From NCBI GenBank assembly GCA_946902875.1, contig OX336338.1, positions 5,633,971 to 5,697,970 on the forward strand: a stretch of 64,000 bases of DNA, read 5' to 3'. Every line of letters starts with the position of its first letter. The stretch's first letter is position 1. The notes under the pieces were generated by a model. The model did no database searches. It saw only the letters and a list, made by a program, of their open reading frames with translations, and had not been told where the DNA came from. This DNA comes from Nematopogon swammerdamellus. Its lineage: Eukaryota; Arthropoda; Insecta; Lepidoptera; Adelidae. Below, piece after piece: positions 50,690 through 60,114 of the stretch. The position numbers were made by a program, and so were the translations under genes.

Positions 50690-51234
50690 TATAAAAGTCA
50701 CACGTGCCTCCTGGGTGGTGCCAAATGAACAGCAATCAGCGATCTTCGGATCGGCTGGATTCGCCACCACACCCCGGGAGAAACAATTACACCGCCATAA
50801 CAGTTCGCTGTGTTCCGGTGTACTTCCCGGGGACCCAGTAGCAGGTGGGGTTGGCTGTGGTGAGGAGTAGGCCAGTGATCCCGACGCGGATTCGCTGTTC
50901 AGAGGTGACGCATCGACACGGTTGACAGGGAGACCCGGTTAAACGGTTATTCCGCTGGCCGCCCGCCGGGTAGTACAGGGGCCCAATCGCGTCTAACCAA
51001 CGCGAGAGGCTGCCCCGGTCAACCGGCGCATAATCCCGGAGTGGTCCGTCGTGCCGGTTGGTGACCGGAGTAGGGGTTCCGTCGGCCACTTCCGGGGGGG
51101 ACCGGGGGCCCTTCCGTCTTCCGTGTCGGCGCAACACTAACCTAAGCAGTAAGCGATGAAGCTAGGATCCACGCTTTGCCCGTGAATCACCACAGCCACC
51201 CTTTCATGCTCTTTCCCTCCCTCTTACAAAAATC
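50690..51234. repeat. GC-rich LINE-derived segment
   Basis: It lies between the (TAGAA)n tail and the start of the long LINE A copy. Two readings are possible. It may be the 5' region of LINE A (plus), because it runs straight into the ORF at 51235. Or it may be the 3' end of a minus-strand LINE with the (TAGAA)n tail, because the minus strand is open for 116 codons at 51137-50787 (GITGLLLTTANPTCYWVPGK near its end). I recognise neither product. Confidence 0.4.
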
Positions 51235-52189
51235 ATGACAGCGAAAAAAAAGGAAAAAAAGGTTCAATCAGGGGTGCACACCCCTACACCACTATTTAGC
51301 GTTGACTCGAGCAACGTGCGGGGGTTGCATACCAATTTGAATGCCGTCCATCACCACCTGGAGACGAAGAAGCCGGCCTTGCTTTTCCCGACGGAAACAC
51401 AAATATCTCGCCCTGCCGACACTTCTTACCTGCACTACCCCGGCTACACCCTGGAAGAAGCCTTCCGGTCGCGAGCCGGGGTTTGCTTGTTTGTCAGGGC
51501 AGATATTTGCTGTCGTCGCCTGCGCTGCCTTGAGTACTGCGAGCTATCAGTACTTTGGGTCCACGTGGAACGGTCTCGCGGGTGTACGCCTGTCTGTACA
51601 GGTCGCACTCTGGTAATGCAGAGACAGCTCGGTTATTTGAGTACCTGAGTGGAGCGGCAGACAAAGTCCAAGAGCGGTTCCCTATCGCGGATTTGGTTCT
51701 TCTTGGAGACTTCAATGCCCATCACGAGGCATGGCTAGGCTCCAGGAGAACTGACTTTGCGGGGAGAGCCGCCTACGACTTCACCCTGACGCATGACCTG
51801 TCTCAACTGGTAGACCAGCCCACCAGGCTGCCAGATATAGACGGTCATGAACCCTCTCTGCTGGATGTTCTGCTGAGAGCGAACCCACTGGATATAAGGT
51901 CGCAGTGAGAGCCCCGCTGGGTTCCTCTGATCATTGTTTAGTGGGGTCCACGGTGCCATCTTCGCCTCCTCAGTCCCGTACTGGAGGAACGCGTCGAGTT
52001 TGGCACTACGCGTCAGTAGATTGAGATGGGATGCGAGAACACTTCGCATCCTACCCTTGAAGAGAGATCTGCTTCAGTTCGGGCGATCCGTCGCAATGCG
52101 CTAATACCGTTGCCGAGGTGGTTCTGGGGGCAATGGAAATGTTTATTCGCAGCGCCTCTGTCTACCTCGGTGGTAAAAGCCAACCATAG
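51235..52189 (+). pseudogene. LINE family A, endonuclease region (broken)
   Basis: The AP-type endonuclease of a CR1/Jockey-type non-LTR retrotransposon, which nicks target DNA for target-primed reverse transcription. Visible parts in order: SNVRGLHTNLNAVHHHLETK (usual N-terminal N-x-RGL motif); LLFPTETQIS (motif with catalytic Glu); RAGVCLFVR; after a frameshift near 51575, RVYACLYRSHSGN; LVLLGDFNAHHEAWLG (GDFNAHH catalytic motif, complete); and SLLDVLL. A second frameshift near 51895 leads to VRAPLGSSDHCLV (SDH motif with catalytic His, complete). A TAG stop at 52187-52189 replaces the Trp seen in the second copy. The frames are damaged, but all main catalytic motifs remain readable. Confidence 0.85.
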
Positions 52190-54007
52190 TACAGCCGCGA
52201 CTGTGCTGATGCTGTCGCAGCTAAATGCGCAGCTTATCGTGCATGGTCGCGCGCTCGTGCCGGACATGATCCGAACGCATCCGAACTGAAGAAGGAATAC
52301 AACCGCCTCTCCAGATCCTGCAAAAGGGTTATTGCCAGGGCCAAATTTGACCACATCGGCAGAATCGGCGATAGACTGAACCAGCACCCAACTGGGAGCC
52401 GTGAGTTCTGGTCTCTCGCCAAATATGTCGAGTCAAATTTCTGCCGCTCCTCTCTTCCACCTCTGCAGTGTCCTCGAGGCTCACTTGCCCACTTCGCAAA
52501 GAAGAAAGCCGACTTACTGGTATCTCTCTTTGCGGGGAACTCCAACCTGGACGATGGGGGTGCCACTCCCCCATCCATACCTAGGTGTGAGAACTCCATG
52601 CCGGAAGTGCAGTTTCGACAACGGACTGTACGGGCGGAGCTTCTCTCCCTAGACGTCAGGAAGGCGAGTGGGCCGGATAGGATTCCTGCATTGGTGTTAA
52701 AAAGGTGTGCTACCGAGCTGGCCCTAGTGCTGACGTGCCTATTCCGTCTCTCCTACTCCAATTGCCGTGTGCCGGCGGCCTGGAAATCTGCGTTTGTGCA
52801 AGCGGTCCCTAAAAAGGGTGACCGCTCAAACCCGTCAAACTACCGACCTATAGCGATTACCTCCCTTCTCTGTAAGGTGATGGAGCGCATTATCAATACG
52901 CAGCTCACGAAGTACCTGGAGACGAATGACCTCATCAGCGATCGGCAATACGGCTTCCGGCCAAAACGATCTGCTGGTGATCTCCTAGCGTACGTCACTC
53001 ACCTTTGGGGGGAATCGCTTGAAGGTCATGGTGAATACTTGGCAATTGGCCTTGATATTGCCAAGGAATTTGATCGGGTTTGGCACAAGTCGCTCTTGGG
53101 CAAATTGCCGGCTTACGGACTTCCTTCTGGCCTCTGTGACTGGGTCGCCGACTTCCTACATGGGCGTAGCATTCAGTTCCTAGTGGACGGTTGCTCGTCG
53201 GACGCCATGTCAGTGAACGCCGGCGTACCACAAGGATCTGTGTTGTCACCCACGCTGTTTCTTCTGCATATCAATGATATGCTGTCTCTGGGCAACATAC
53301 ATTGTTATACGGATGACAGTACGGCACACGGATCCTACACCAGTCACCCTTCAGCCAGTCGGGATATTGTGGATGAGAAGAGGCGAAGACTTGGGTCTGA
53401 GCTCGAACACACTCTCGGCTCTATTTCCGAATGGGGCCGTAGTAATTTGGTCGAGTTCAACGCTTCCAAGACACAAGTTTGCGCGTTCAGTGCGAAGAGA
53501 GCGGCGTTCACACCGGCTCCTTCATTCCAAGGCACGTCGCTTAAATTAAGCGAACACCTCGGGGTCCTCGGAGTCGAACTGTCGCACGACTTGAACTTTC
53601 GTCGCCATATCAAGGGGAAGGCCAAGCTGGCTTCTAAAAAGCTGAGCGTACTCAATAAGGTGCGACGGTACTTCACGCCGGACCAAAGGCTGCTTTTGTA
53701 TAAATCGCAGATCAGGTCCTGCTTGGAGTACTGCTCGCACCTGTGGGATGGCTCTGCCAAATACCAGCTTGCGCCTCTGGACTCGATCCAGCGTCGAGCC
53801 GTGCGACTAGTGGGTGACCCCGCAGTGTCCCGCGATCTAGAACCACTGCAACACCGTAGGTATGTCGGCTCCCTAAGTGTGTTCTATCGCTTATTCCATG
53901 GGGAGTACTCGGAGGAGCTGATTCACCCGCCACTGACCCGAGCGCACCAGCCTTGCGGCCATAGCACCCACACTGTGTCACGACTTCATCATGGGACAAT
54001 CATTTGA
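52190..54007 (+). pseudogene. LINE family A, reverse transcriptase region, long open frame
   Basis: Open for 606 codons after the TAG stop; the ATG at 52598 is internal to the protein. Linker and thumb-side text: SRSCKRVIARAKFDHIGRIG, FWSLAKYVESNF, GPDRIPALVLKRC. RT motifs: VPKKGDRSNPSNYRPIAITS (motif 1-2), GLDIAKEFDRVWHKSLL (motif A, Asp at residue 153 from the ATG), NAGVPQGSVLSPTLFLLHIN (motif B) and CYTDDSTAHG (motif C, residues 236-245). Motif A has Glu where Ala is usual (AFD) and motif C has YTDD in place of YADD, so activity is uncertain. The C-terminal GSLSVFYRLFHGEYSEEL is followed by foreign sequence from about 53926 (insertion). The copy is long but not intact. Confidence 0.9.
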
Positions 54008-54421
54008 AGATCGTTGCACGCAGGGAGGCCCGCTGCCGGGATACCACCAATCTGGTCCCGGTGACGCGCATTGAGTGCGGTCCAGCCCCTCGTTGGAGGG
54101 ACTCATAAAGGCGTTCTGAGTCCCCCCCTTAGATTACACCGACTCCGAAGATTGTCCCCATCTACGTCTTGCGTCCGTCAGTCTGCGTCCCTGATGGGAG
54201 ACAACGTCACTAACAGCGACTCGTCGCCCCGGTCCTCGCGTCCCGAATCGCCCCGGCGCGGCGTCTGCATGCGTCAGTCTGTCGTCTCGCCTCACCTGGT
54301 CATCTAGTTTTGGCCCACCATGCCTCGCCCTGCGTCGTGGGGGCGCAGGCAGCCACCCCTCTTTTGCCGCTGCTCTTTTCGGCTACGACGTCTTCTGCTG
54401 TCTCGGAGGAGGAGGAGCTGT
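53926..54421. mobile_element. Approximately 490 bp insertion within the LINE A tail
   Basis: In the 37 kb fragment GEYSVEL runs straight into FNAIPPSPF. Here GEYSEEL is separated from ELFNAIPPSPFHLR by about 490 bp. GTACTCGGAGGAGCTG precedes it and CTCGGAGGAGGAGGAGCTG ends it, so a GGAGGAGCTG direct repeat borders the insert. The insert is GC-rich, with ATGGGAGACAACGTCACTAA opening a 37-residue Ser/Arg/Pro-rich frame (54191-54304). Its family is not recognised. It may be a 5' part of another retroelement. Confidence 0.7.
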
Positions 54422-54757
54422 TTAACGCAATCCCGCCGTCCCCTTTCCATCTCCGCACCATACGCACTGGGCAGGGATTGCATCCCTATACGCTGGACTT
54501 ACCGCGGATGCGTACTAATCGATTCTGCAGATCATTCCTCTACAGAACCGATAAATTCTGGAACGCTCTCCCTGCTCATATATTTCCCCCAAGTACAGTC
54601 TCGGGTCCTTCAAGAGGGGCGAGAATGGGCACCTGTCAGGCCGGCATGGCATTCGCAACCCCCGCATACGGCCGAATGTCCATGGGCGTCGTTAGACACC
54701 TTATGGGTGGCTCGGCGCCATATATCGCGCTTTCAATAAAAAAATAAATAAAAAAAA
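54422..54757 (+). pseudogene. LINE family A, C-terminal tail and 3' end
   Basis: ELFNAIPPSPFHLRTIRTGQ, then RMRTNRFCRSFLYRTDKFWN and ALPAHIFPPSTVSG. A frame break follows, then GCATGGCATTCGCAACCCCC and the 3' UTR CATGGGCGTCGTTAGACACC, GGCTCGGCGCCATATATCGC, ending CTTTCAATAAAAAAATAAAT. At least eight other pieces of this tail are in the window. Confidence 0.85.
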
Positions 54758-55745
54758 CGTGCCTCCATTCTCTTCGCCTCAAGACTCTACCTGCAGCGGT
54801 CTTCACGCAAGAAGCACACAGCGCCTCCTGGCGGAAAGGAGAAGAGTCCGGTTGCCTAGGCGACGGACTGTTGTGATCTGACACGTCCGAAAATACAAGC
54901 GGGAGCGGGCGGTTTTGTTCAAACATTTTGCTCTGGAAAAGATAAAATCCACCCTGATCGAGCGCGGCGCGGGCTCTCAGGGCTTGTTGCGACCTAATAC
55001 GGTATAAGTATAGTGAGTGTAGCTCCCGAAGTGTGTGGGTAGCTGGGCCCAGCAGATCCTCGGACACCGGGACGTTTCCGTGCCGATCGACGACCACCAC
55101 CTGAAGGACCGAGCTATCGAAGGTGCGGCTGCGGGCGGAGACATCAACATCCAGGTAGGAGGCACCACACCACCGCACACTTTGCGCTACACCTCCAAGC
55201 TAGTCCGACGAATCCCGACGCTGCTCAGAAGGAGTCCGACACTGCCCTGCGTTCCCCCGACGCCACCCAGACGCAGTCCGACATCTAAGCGAGCCTCGAA
55301 GCCAGTCCGACGAATCCCGACGCAGCTCGGAAGGAGCCCGACACTGCCCAACGTCCCCCGACGCCATCCCGACGGAGCCCGATACTGCCCTGCGTTCCCC
55401 GACGCCATCCAGACGGAGCCCGACACCTAAGCGAATTTCCGAAGTCAGCCAGACGGATCCAGACGCTACGGCAAACTAATCCTATCACGAAGCGCAAAAT
55501 TAGATCTGAACAGACTGATAGATAACAGTAGACAACACCCGTCGCCGCCGCGTAAACCAGCCTCGGGGAAACTTGTAAAAGTCCCAATCGTCTCTTATTT
55601 ACCCTATTTCACCCCTTATGAAACTATCAAACCCAGAATATGAGTACCGCTGCGGTGACGGCGTGATATTGCACGTGCACAGTCGCACCCCCACCCAACT
55701 ACAGTCCACCCACTAACACCACGGGGTGAGAACGACTGTCGCGTA
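54758..55745. other. GC-rich spacer with CCGACG-rich repeats
   Basis: 54780-55180 includes TAATACGGTATAAGTATAGT (a TATA-like string at about 55000) and GTGAGTGTAGCTCCCGAAG. From 55200 to 55430 there are imperfect repeats of AGTCCGACGAATCCCGACGC and GAAGGAGCCCGACACTGCCC, which give the plus frame 55035-55430 a repeated R-R-I-P-T/R-R-S-P-T pattern. This may be an LTR or leader of an unrelated retroelement. Low-complexity coding potential only. 55560-55745 (CAGCCTCGGGGAAACTTGTA and on) is probably another retroelement piece. Confidence 0.35.
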
Positions 55746-55749
55746 CAGC

Positions 55750-57620
55750 GGCCCCATTCGGAAATAGACCGAAGCGTTTGTTTGAGATCAGACACAAGTC
55801 TTCGCCTCTTCATCCACAACATCCCGTCTGACTGAAGGGTCACTGGTATAGGATCCATGTGCTGTACTGTCATCCGCATAACAATTTATGTTGCCGAGTG
55901 GCAGCATGTCATTTATATGCAGAAGAAACAGTGTTGGTGACAAGACAAGACAGATCCCTGCGGTACGCCGGCATTCACTGACAGGGCGTCCGACGAGCAA
56001 CCGTCCACTAGGACCTGAATGCTACGCCCATGTAGGAAGTCGGTGACCCAGTCGCAGAGGCCAGAAGGAAGTTCGTACGACGGAAGCTAGCCCAGCAGCG
56101 ATTTGTGCCAAACCCATTCGAATGCCTTGGCAATATAGAGACCAATTACCAAGAATTCACCATGTCCTTCAAGCGATTCCCCCCAAAGGTGAGTGACATA
56201 CGCTAGGAGATCACCTGCGGATCGGTTTGGCCGAAAGCCATATTGCCGATCGCTGATGTTATTTGTTTCTAGGGTACGCCATGAGCTGGGCATTGATAAT
56301 GCGCTGCATCACCTTGCAGAGTACGGCGGTAATCGCTATAGGTCGGTAGTTCGAAGGGTTTGAGCGGTCAACCTTTTTGGGGACCGCTTGGACAAATGCA
56401 GATTTCAAGGCAGCCGGCAGCCGGAAAGTGAAATAAGAGAGGCGGAAATGGCGCGTTAGCACTGGAGCAAGCTCGGGAGCACACCGTTTCAGCACCAATG
56501 CAGGAATCCTATCCGGCCCACTCGTCTTCCTGGTGTCTAGGGAGATAAGCTCCGCCCGCACAGTTCGTTGTCGGAACTGTACTTCCGGCATGGAGTTCTC
56601 ACACCTAGTTATGGATGGGGGGATGGCACCCCATCGTCCAGGGTGGAGTTCTCCGCAAAGAGAGACACCAATAAGTCGGCTTTCTCCTTTGCGGAGTGGG
56701 CAAGTGAGCCCCCAGGACACTGTAGAGGTGGAAGGGAGGAGCGGTAGAAATTCGATACGACAGATTTGGCGAGAGACCAAAACTCACGGCTCCCAGTTGG
56801 GTGCTGGTTCAGCCTATCGCCAACTCTGCCGATATGCTCGAATTTGGCCCTGGCGATAGCCCTCTTGCAGGATCTGGAGAGGCGGTTGTATTCTTTCTTC
56901 AGTTCGGATACATTAGGATCGCGTCTGGCACGAGCGCACGACCATGCACGATAAGCTGCGCCATTAGCTGCGACAGCTTCACCACAGTCGCGGCTGTACC
57001 AGGCCTGCCTTTTACCACCGAGGCGCACGAGGGCGCTGGGAATGAACATCTCCATTCCCCCCAGAACCACCTCGGCTACGGCATTGGCGCATTCCGGCAG
57101 ATCATCGGAACTGAAGCATAGCTCTCTCCATGGGTAGGATGTGATGTATTATCGCATCGCGTCCCAATCCGCTGACACGTAGTGCCAAATTGGACGCATT
57201 CCTCCAGTACGAGACTGAGGAGGCAAAAATGGCACCGTGGACCCCACTGAACAGTGGTCAGAGAAGCCAAGAGGAGTGCTCACTGTGACTTTGTATCCAG
57301 CAGGGTTCGTCGTCAGCAGAAGATCCAGAGAGGTGCATGACCGTCCATGTCTGGCACTTTGGTAGGTTGGTCTACCAGTTGAGGCAGGTCATGCGTCAGG
57401 GCGAAGTCGTAGGCGGCTCTCCCCTCGAAGTCAGTTCTCCCGGAGCCCAGCCACTCCTCGTGATGGGCATTAAAATCCCCAAGCAGAACCATATCCGCGG
57501 ATATATATATATAGGGAAACTACATGCACTTCATCTGCCGCTCTACTCAAGTGCTCGAATAATCGAGCTGTCCCCGCGTCTCCTGAGTGCGACCTGTAGA
57601 TTCTTACAGGCGGACACACG
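55750..57620 (-). pseudogene. LINE family A, second copy, minus strand, broken
   Basis: Readable from the endonuclease middle (about 57610) to just past RT motif C. Pieces in order on the minus strand: DFNAHH region near 57470; linker MVLGGMEMFIPSALVRLGGK, FWSLAKSVVSNFYRSSLPPL; LTRHFRLSYFTFRLPAALKS; VPKKVDRSNPSNYRPIAITA; RQYGFRPNRSAGDLLAYVTH; VIGLYIAKAFEWVWHKSLLG; INCYADDSTAHGSYTSDPS. Frameshifts separate at least five frames. Motif A has Tyr for the first Asp and Glu for the second, so it is dead, while motif C (YADD) is normal. Similarity ends after ISEWGR (about 55750). The 5' end stops where the 57.64 kb repeat begins. A (TA)n run lies at 57501-57513. Confidence 0.85.
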
Positions 57621-57634
57621 CGACTCCGTCCCCA

Positions 57635-57980
57635 AGTGAACCGATTTTGATGATTCTTTTTTTATTTGAAATCTGGTGCTTCCCGTGTGGTCTCATTTCA
57701 TTTTCGTCAAGATCGGATTGGAAAGCGAGGCGGAATCGCTCGGCCTTTGGCCTCGCGATTCCGCCGAGTATATTAATAGCAAAAAATTACTAAAAAAACT
57801 GAAATAAAAAACTATAAAAAAAAAATATAAAAACCGCCTTCAAAAATGTATGAAATAAAAAAAATCTAACTAGAGTTGAAGACGGTGCTAAAGCAAGCAA
57901 AAATAACCGACCGCCTTCAACTCTAGGGTTAGATTTTTTTTATTTCATACATTTTTGAAGGCGCTTTTAAATTTTTTAAA
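57635..57980. mobile_element. Second copy of the 11 kb element with inverted loop
   Basis: GAACCGATTTTGATGATTCT, GGAAAGCGAGGCGGAATCGC and GCGATTCCGCCGAGTATATT are the reverse of 11.25-11.36 kb. The palindromic MITE follows at 57820-57975, with arms AAACCGCCTTCAAAAATGTA and complement and loop GGTGCTAAAGCAAGCAAAAA. Confidence 0.8.
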
Positions 57981-58137
57981 TATTTTTTTTACAAAAATGT
58001 ATACACTTTATTTACATACAGACTGCACGTGCATGAAATATGTTTAATAAGTTGTTTCGACATACTGTCATACAAATTAAATTACAGAACGAAAGTTAAA
58101 TTTTAAAAGTTCCTAATACTATATAGGCCCTACATTT

Positions 58138-58375
58138 TTGTTCCATAGGCGGGAGGACGGCGCGGCGGAGCGGCGTTGTAGTGGGACGACAGAGGTGGCG
58201 GGCGGAATAGCGAGCCGCGAGCATCGACGACGCTCGCGTGTCGTCTCGTCGGTCGCGGTGCGGGACGATGAGCTGCTGGCGCGCGGGCGGGCGGGCTTAT
58301 TCGTCCCCACTCCCCGCAGCCCTCCCGCACCCCGCGTTCAGTGTAGTGCGAGCGCGCGCTTTTTAAACGTTGTTT
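58138..58375. other. GC-rich island with initiator-like word
   Basis: GGCGGGAGGACGGCGCGGCG to CGCACCCCGCGTTCAGTGTA. GTTCAGTG at about 58337 matches the arthropod initiator TCAGT. No TATA box is seen. The 93-codon frame has no motif. Possible TATA-less promoter. Confidence 0.3.
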
Positions 58376-58499
58376 TATTATATTGCGATACTCGAAACTA
58401 CTCGAAAGTTCATGTTTAAGGGAGAAATTTTATTGGATAATATACAATTATATTATATTTTGATGTTCTGTGTCTAATAAGTTAATAAAAACAGACGAA

Positions 58500-59168
58500 G
58501 CAATTTTTCACAGTGCTTGGTTTACTGCCAAAAATATGTAAAGGTGTGATTGATAAGGAAAATTTCCTAGGTAATTGTGAAAAGCGATATATTAAATGAA
58601 ATTAGGAGATATAAAAAAAATAAAAATTGACAGAGTAATTTTTATAGGTATTTTCAAATTTCTGCCTGTTCGAAATCTAAATTTTCCTAGATAATGTTAT
58701 ATATACACTCTTATTAATATATAATATCATATTCCGAAGGAATTTCGGACGGAGCAATTTTTCACAGCGAATTATTGCCGAAAATCTGTAAAGGTGTGAT
58801 CGATAAGGAAAATTTCCTAGATAATTGTCAAAAGCGATATATTTAAATAAATTAAGACATTTAACAAAATAAAAATTGACGGAGCAATTTTTCTGAAGAA
58901 GTTGTGATACAAAATAGGTATTTTCAAATTTCTGCCTATTTGAAATCGAAATTTTCCTAGATAATGTTGTATATATACTCTTATTAATATATAATATCAT
59001 ATACCGAAGGAATTTCGGACGGAGCAATTTTTCACCAGCAGTTATAAGCGATTTTCATGTTTAGGTATAAATACCTAACTTCCAAACATCAAAAATCCTA
59101 GATAATTTGTCAAATGTATATTTTAAACCCTACTTTATCACACTGCAAAGTTTCAGCGACAGAGGAAT
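58500..59168. repeat. Right copy of the long inverted repeat
   Basis: The complement of 49197-49770 ends at AGCGACAGAGGAATT, directly before unrelated DNA. It contains about two and a half of the 265 bp units (CGGACGGAGCAATTTTTCAC near 58748 and 59013). Confidence 0.85.
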
Positions 59169-59229
59169 TACGTCGAGTGGAAATGCTTCATTGATTGAGC
59201 TACAATATATTCGTGTTAAACTATAAACT

Positions 59230-59620
59230 AGCTGTTGCCTCCAGCTTCGCTCGCGTGAGATTCGTATTTCAAAAGAAGATAGTAAGTAACTAAGGGCGAG
59301 GTCGAAGGGCGAGCTGGATTCAGGTAAACGATAAACTGTACGCACTTCAGATAGATAGGAACTAATGGGACTAAATTATGTGTATCATTGTTCCGCGGAA
59401 CTAATGGGAAAAAATCCTCCCAGTAGTTCCGCCACAGAACTGTACCACGGAACTACTGGGAATAAACGACTATGGGCGACATCGAAGACCGAGCTGCGTT
59501 CAGGAAGAAGATAAACCTTCTGGAAGAAAGTAAGTGTCTATGGGCCCGACCGAGGGCCGAGCTGCGTTCAGGAAGAAGATACACCTTCTGGAAGAAATTA
59601 AGTAACTAAAGGCACAGACT
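59230..59620 (+). repeat. GCCGCGGGCAACAG-type element with tandem units
   Basis: AGCTGTTGCCTCCAGCTTCG then CTCGCGTGAGATTCGTATTT is followed by 67 bp-type units (GAGCTGCGTTCAGGAAGAAG at about 59487 and 59555). GGAACTAATGGGA/GGAACTACTGGGA phrases at 59360-59465 are an additional local duplication. Confidence 0.7.
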
Positions 59621-59654
59621 GATTATGTTTGTCAGATTTTGACTTTCAGAGGGT

Positions 59655-60113
59655 TAACCCCCTGAAAGGTCCGGCATGGTGAATAAATTACCCAATATAA
59701 AGATAACGAAGAAAAGAAATACGTTCTGTAGGTATTTTATTCACAGAACCGGGAAAATGTGGAACGCACTCCCTGCTCATCTATTCCCTCCCAAGTACAG
59801 CCTGGGGTTTTTCAAAAGGGGCGTGAAAAGGCTCTTTTCAGGCCGGCATGGCATTCGCAATCCCCGTGCATCACAGAATGTCCAAGGGCATCGTAAATCA
59901 CCTACTCGTAAAGCCGCGTCTCCCGCGAATGTTTTTTTCGAAACATTACACAGAAACATCGAAACATTGGGGAGTGGCCCAAGCGTGGCAAACATTTGTA
60001 TGAAAATAAATGTTTTTACGTAATGTTTCTTGTGTAATGTTTCGAAAAAACATCGCAGGAGACGCGGCTTAAGTGAAACAAAGCCACAGGTCGGGCTTCC
60101 CATAAAAAAAAAA
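59655..60113 (+). pseudogene. LINE family A tail, interrupted by a MITE
   Basis: The plus strand encodes a RNTFCRYFIHRTGKMWNALP segment, then AHLFPPKYSLGFFKRGVKRL and GRHGIRNP. CATCGTAAATCACCTACTCG and poly(A) (from 60104) come after the MITE. The frame is open from 59676 to the MITE, making this a good-quality C-terminal fragment. Confidence 0.8.
59912..60069. mobile_element. 158 bp MITE with TAA target duplication
   Basis: The left end AGCCGCGTCTCCCGCGAATG matches the complement of the right end (CATCGCAGGAGACGCGGCT) with a few changes. TTTCGAAACATTACACA and its complement extend the arms to about 50 bp. TAA flanks both sides (59909-59911 and 60070-60072). The empty site is at 5111-5113. 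The TWA duplication suggests PIF/Harbinger mobilisation. Confidence 0.9.
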
Positions 60114-60114
60114 A

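Noticed and set aside
54636..55178. 180-codon minus ORF
   Set aside because: Crosses the LINE A 3' end in antisense and poly(A) into a spacer; composition and junction argue against a gene.
49197..59168. Maverick/Polinton-type giant transposon between long inverted repeats
   Set aside because: No polymerase B, integrase, ATPase or capsid frame is present; the interior is LINE copies and spacers.
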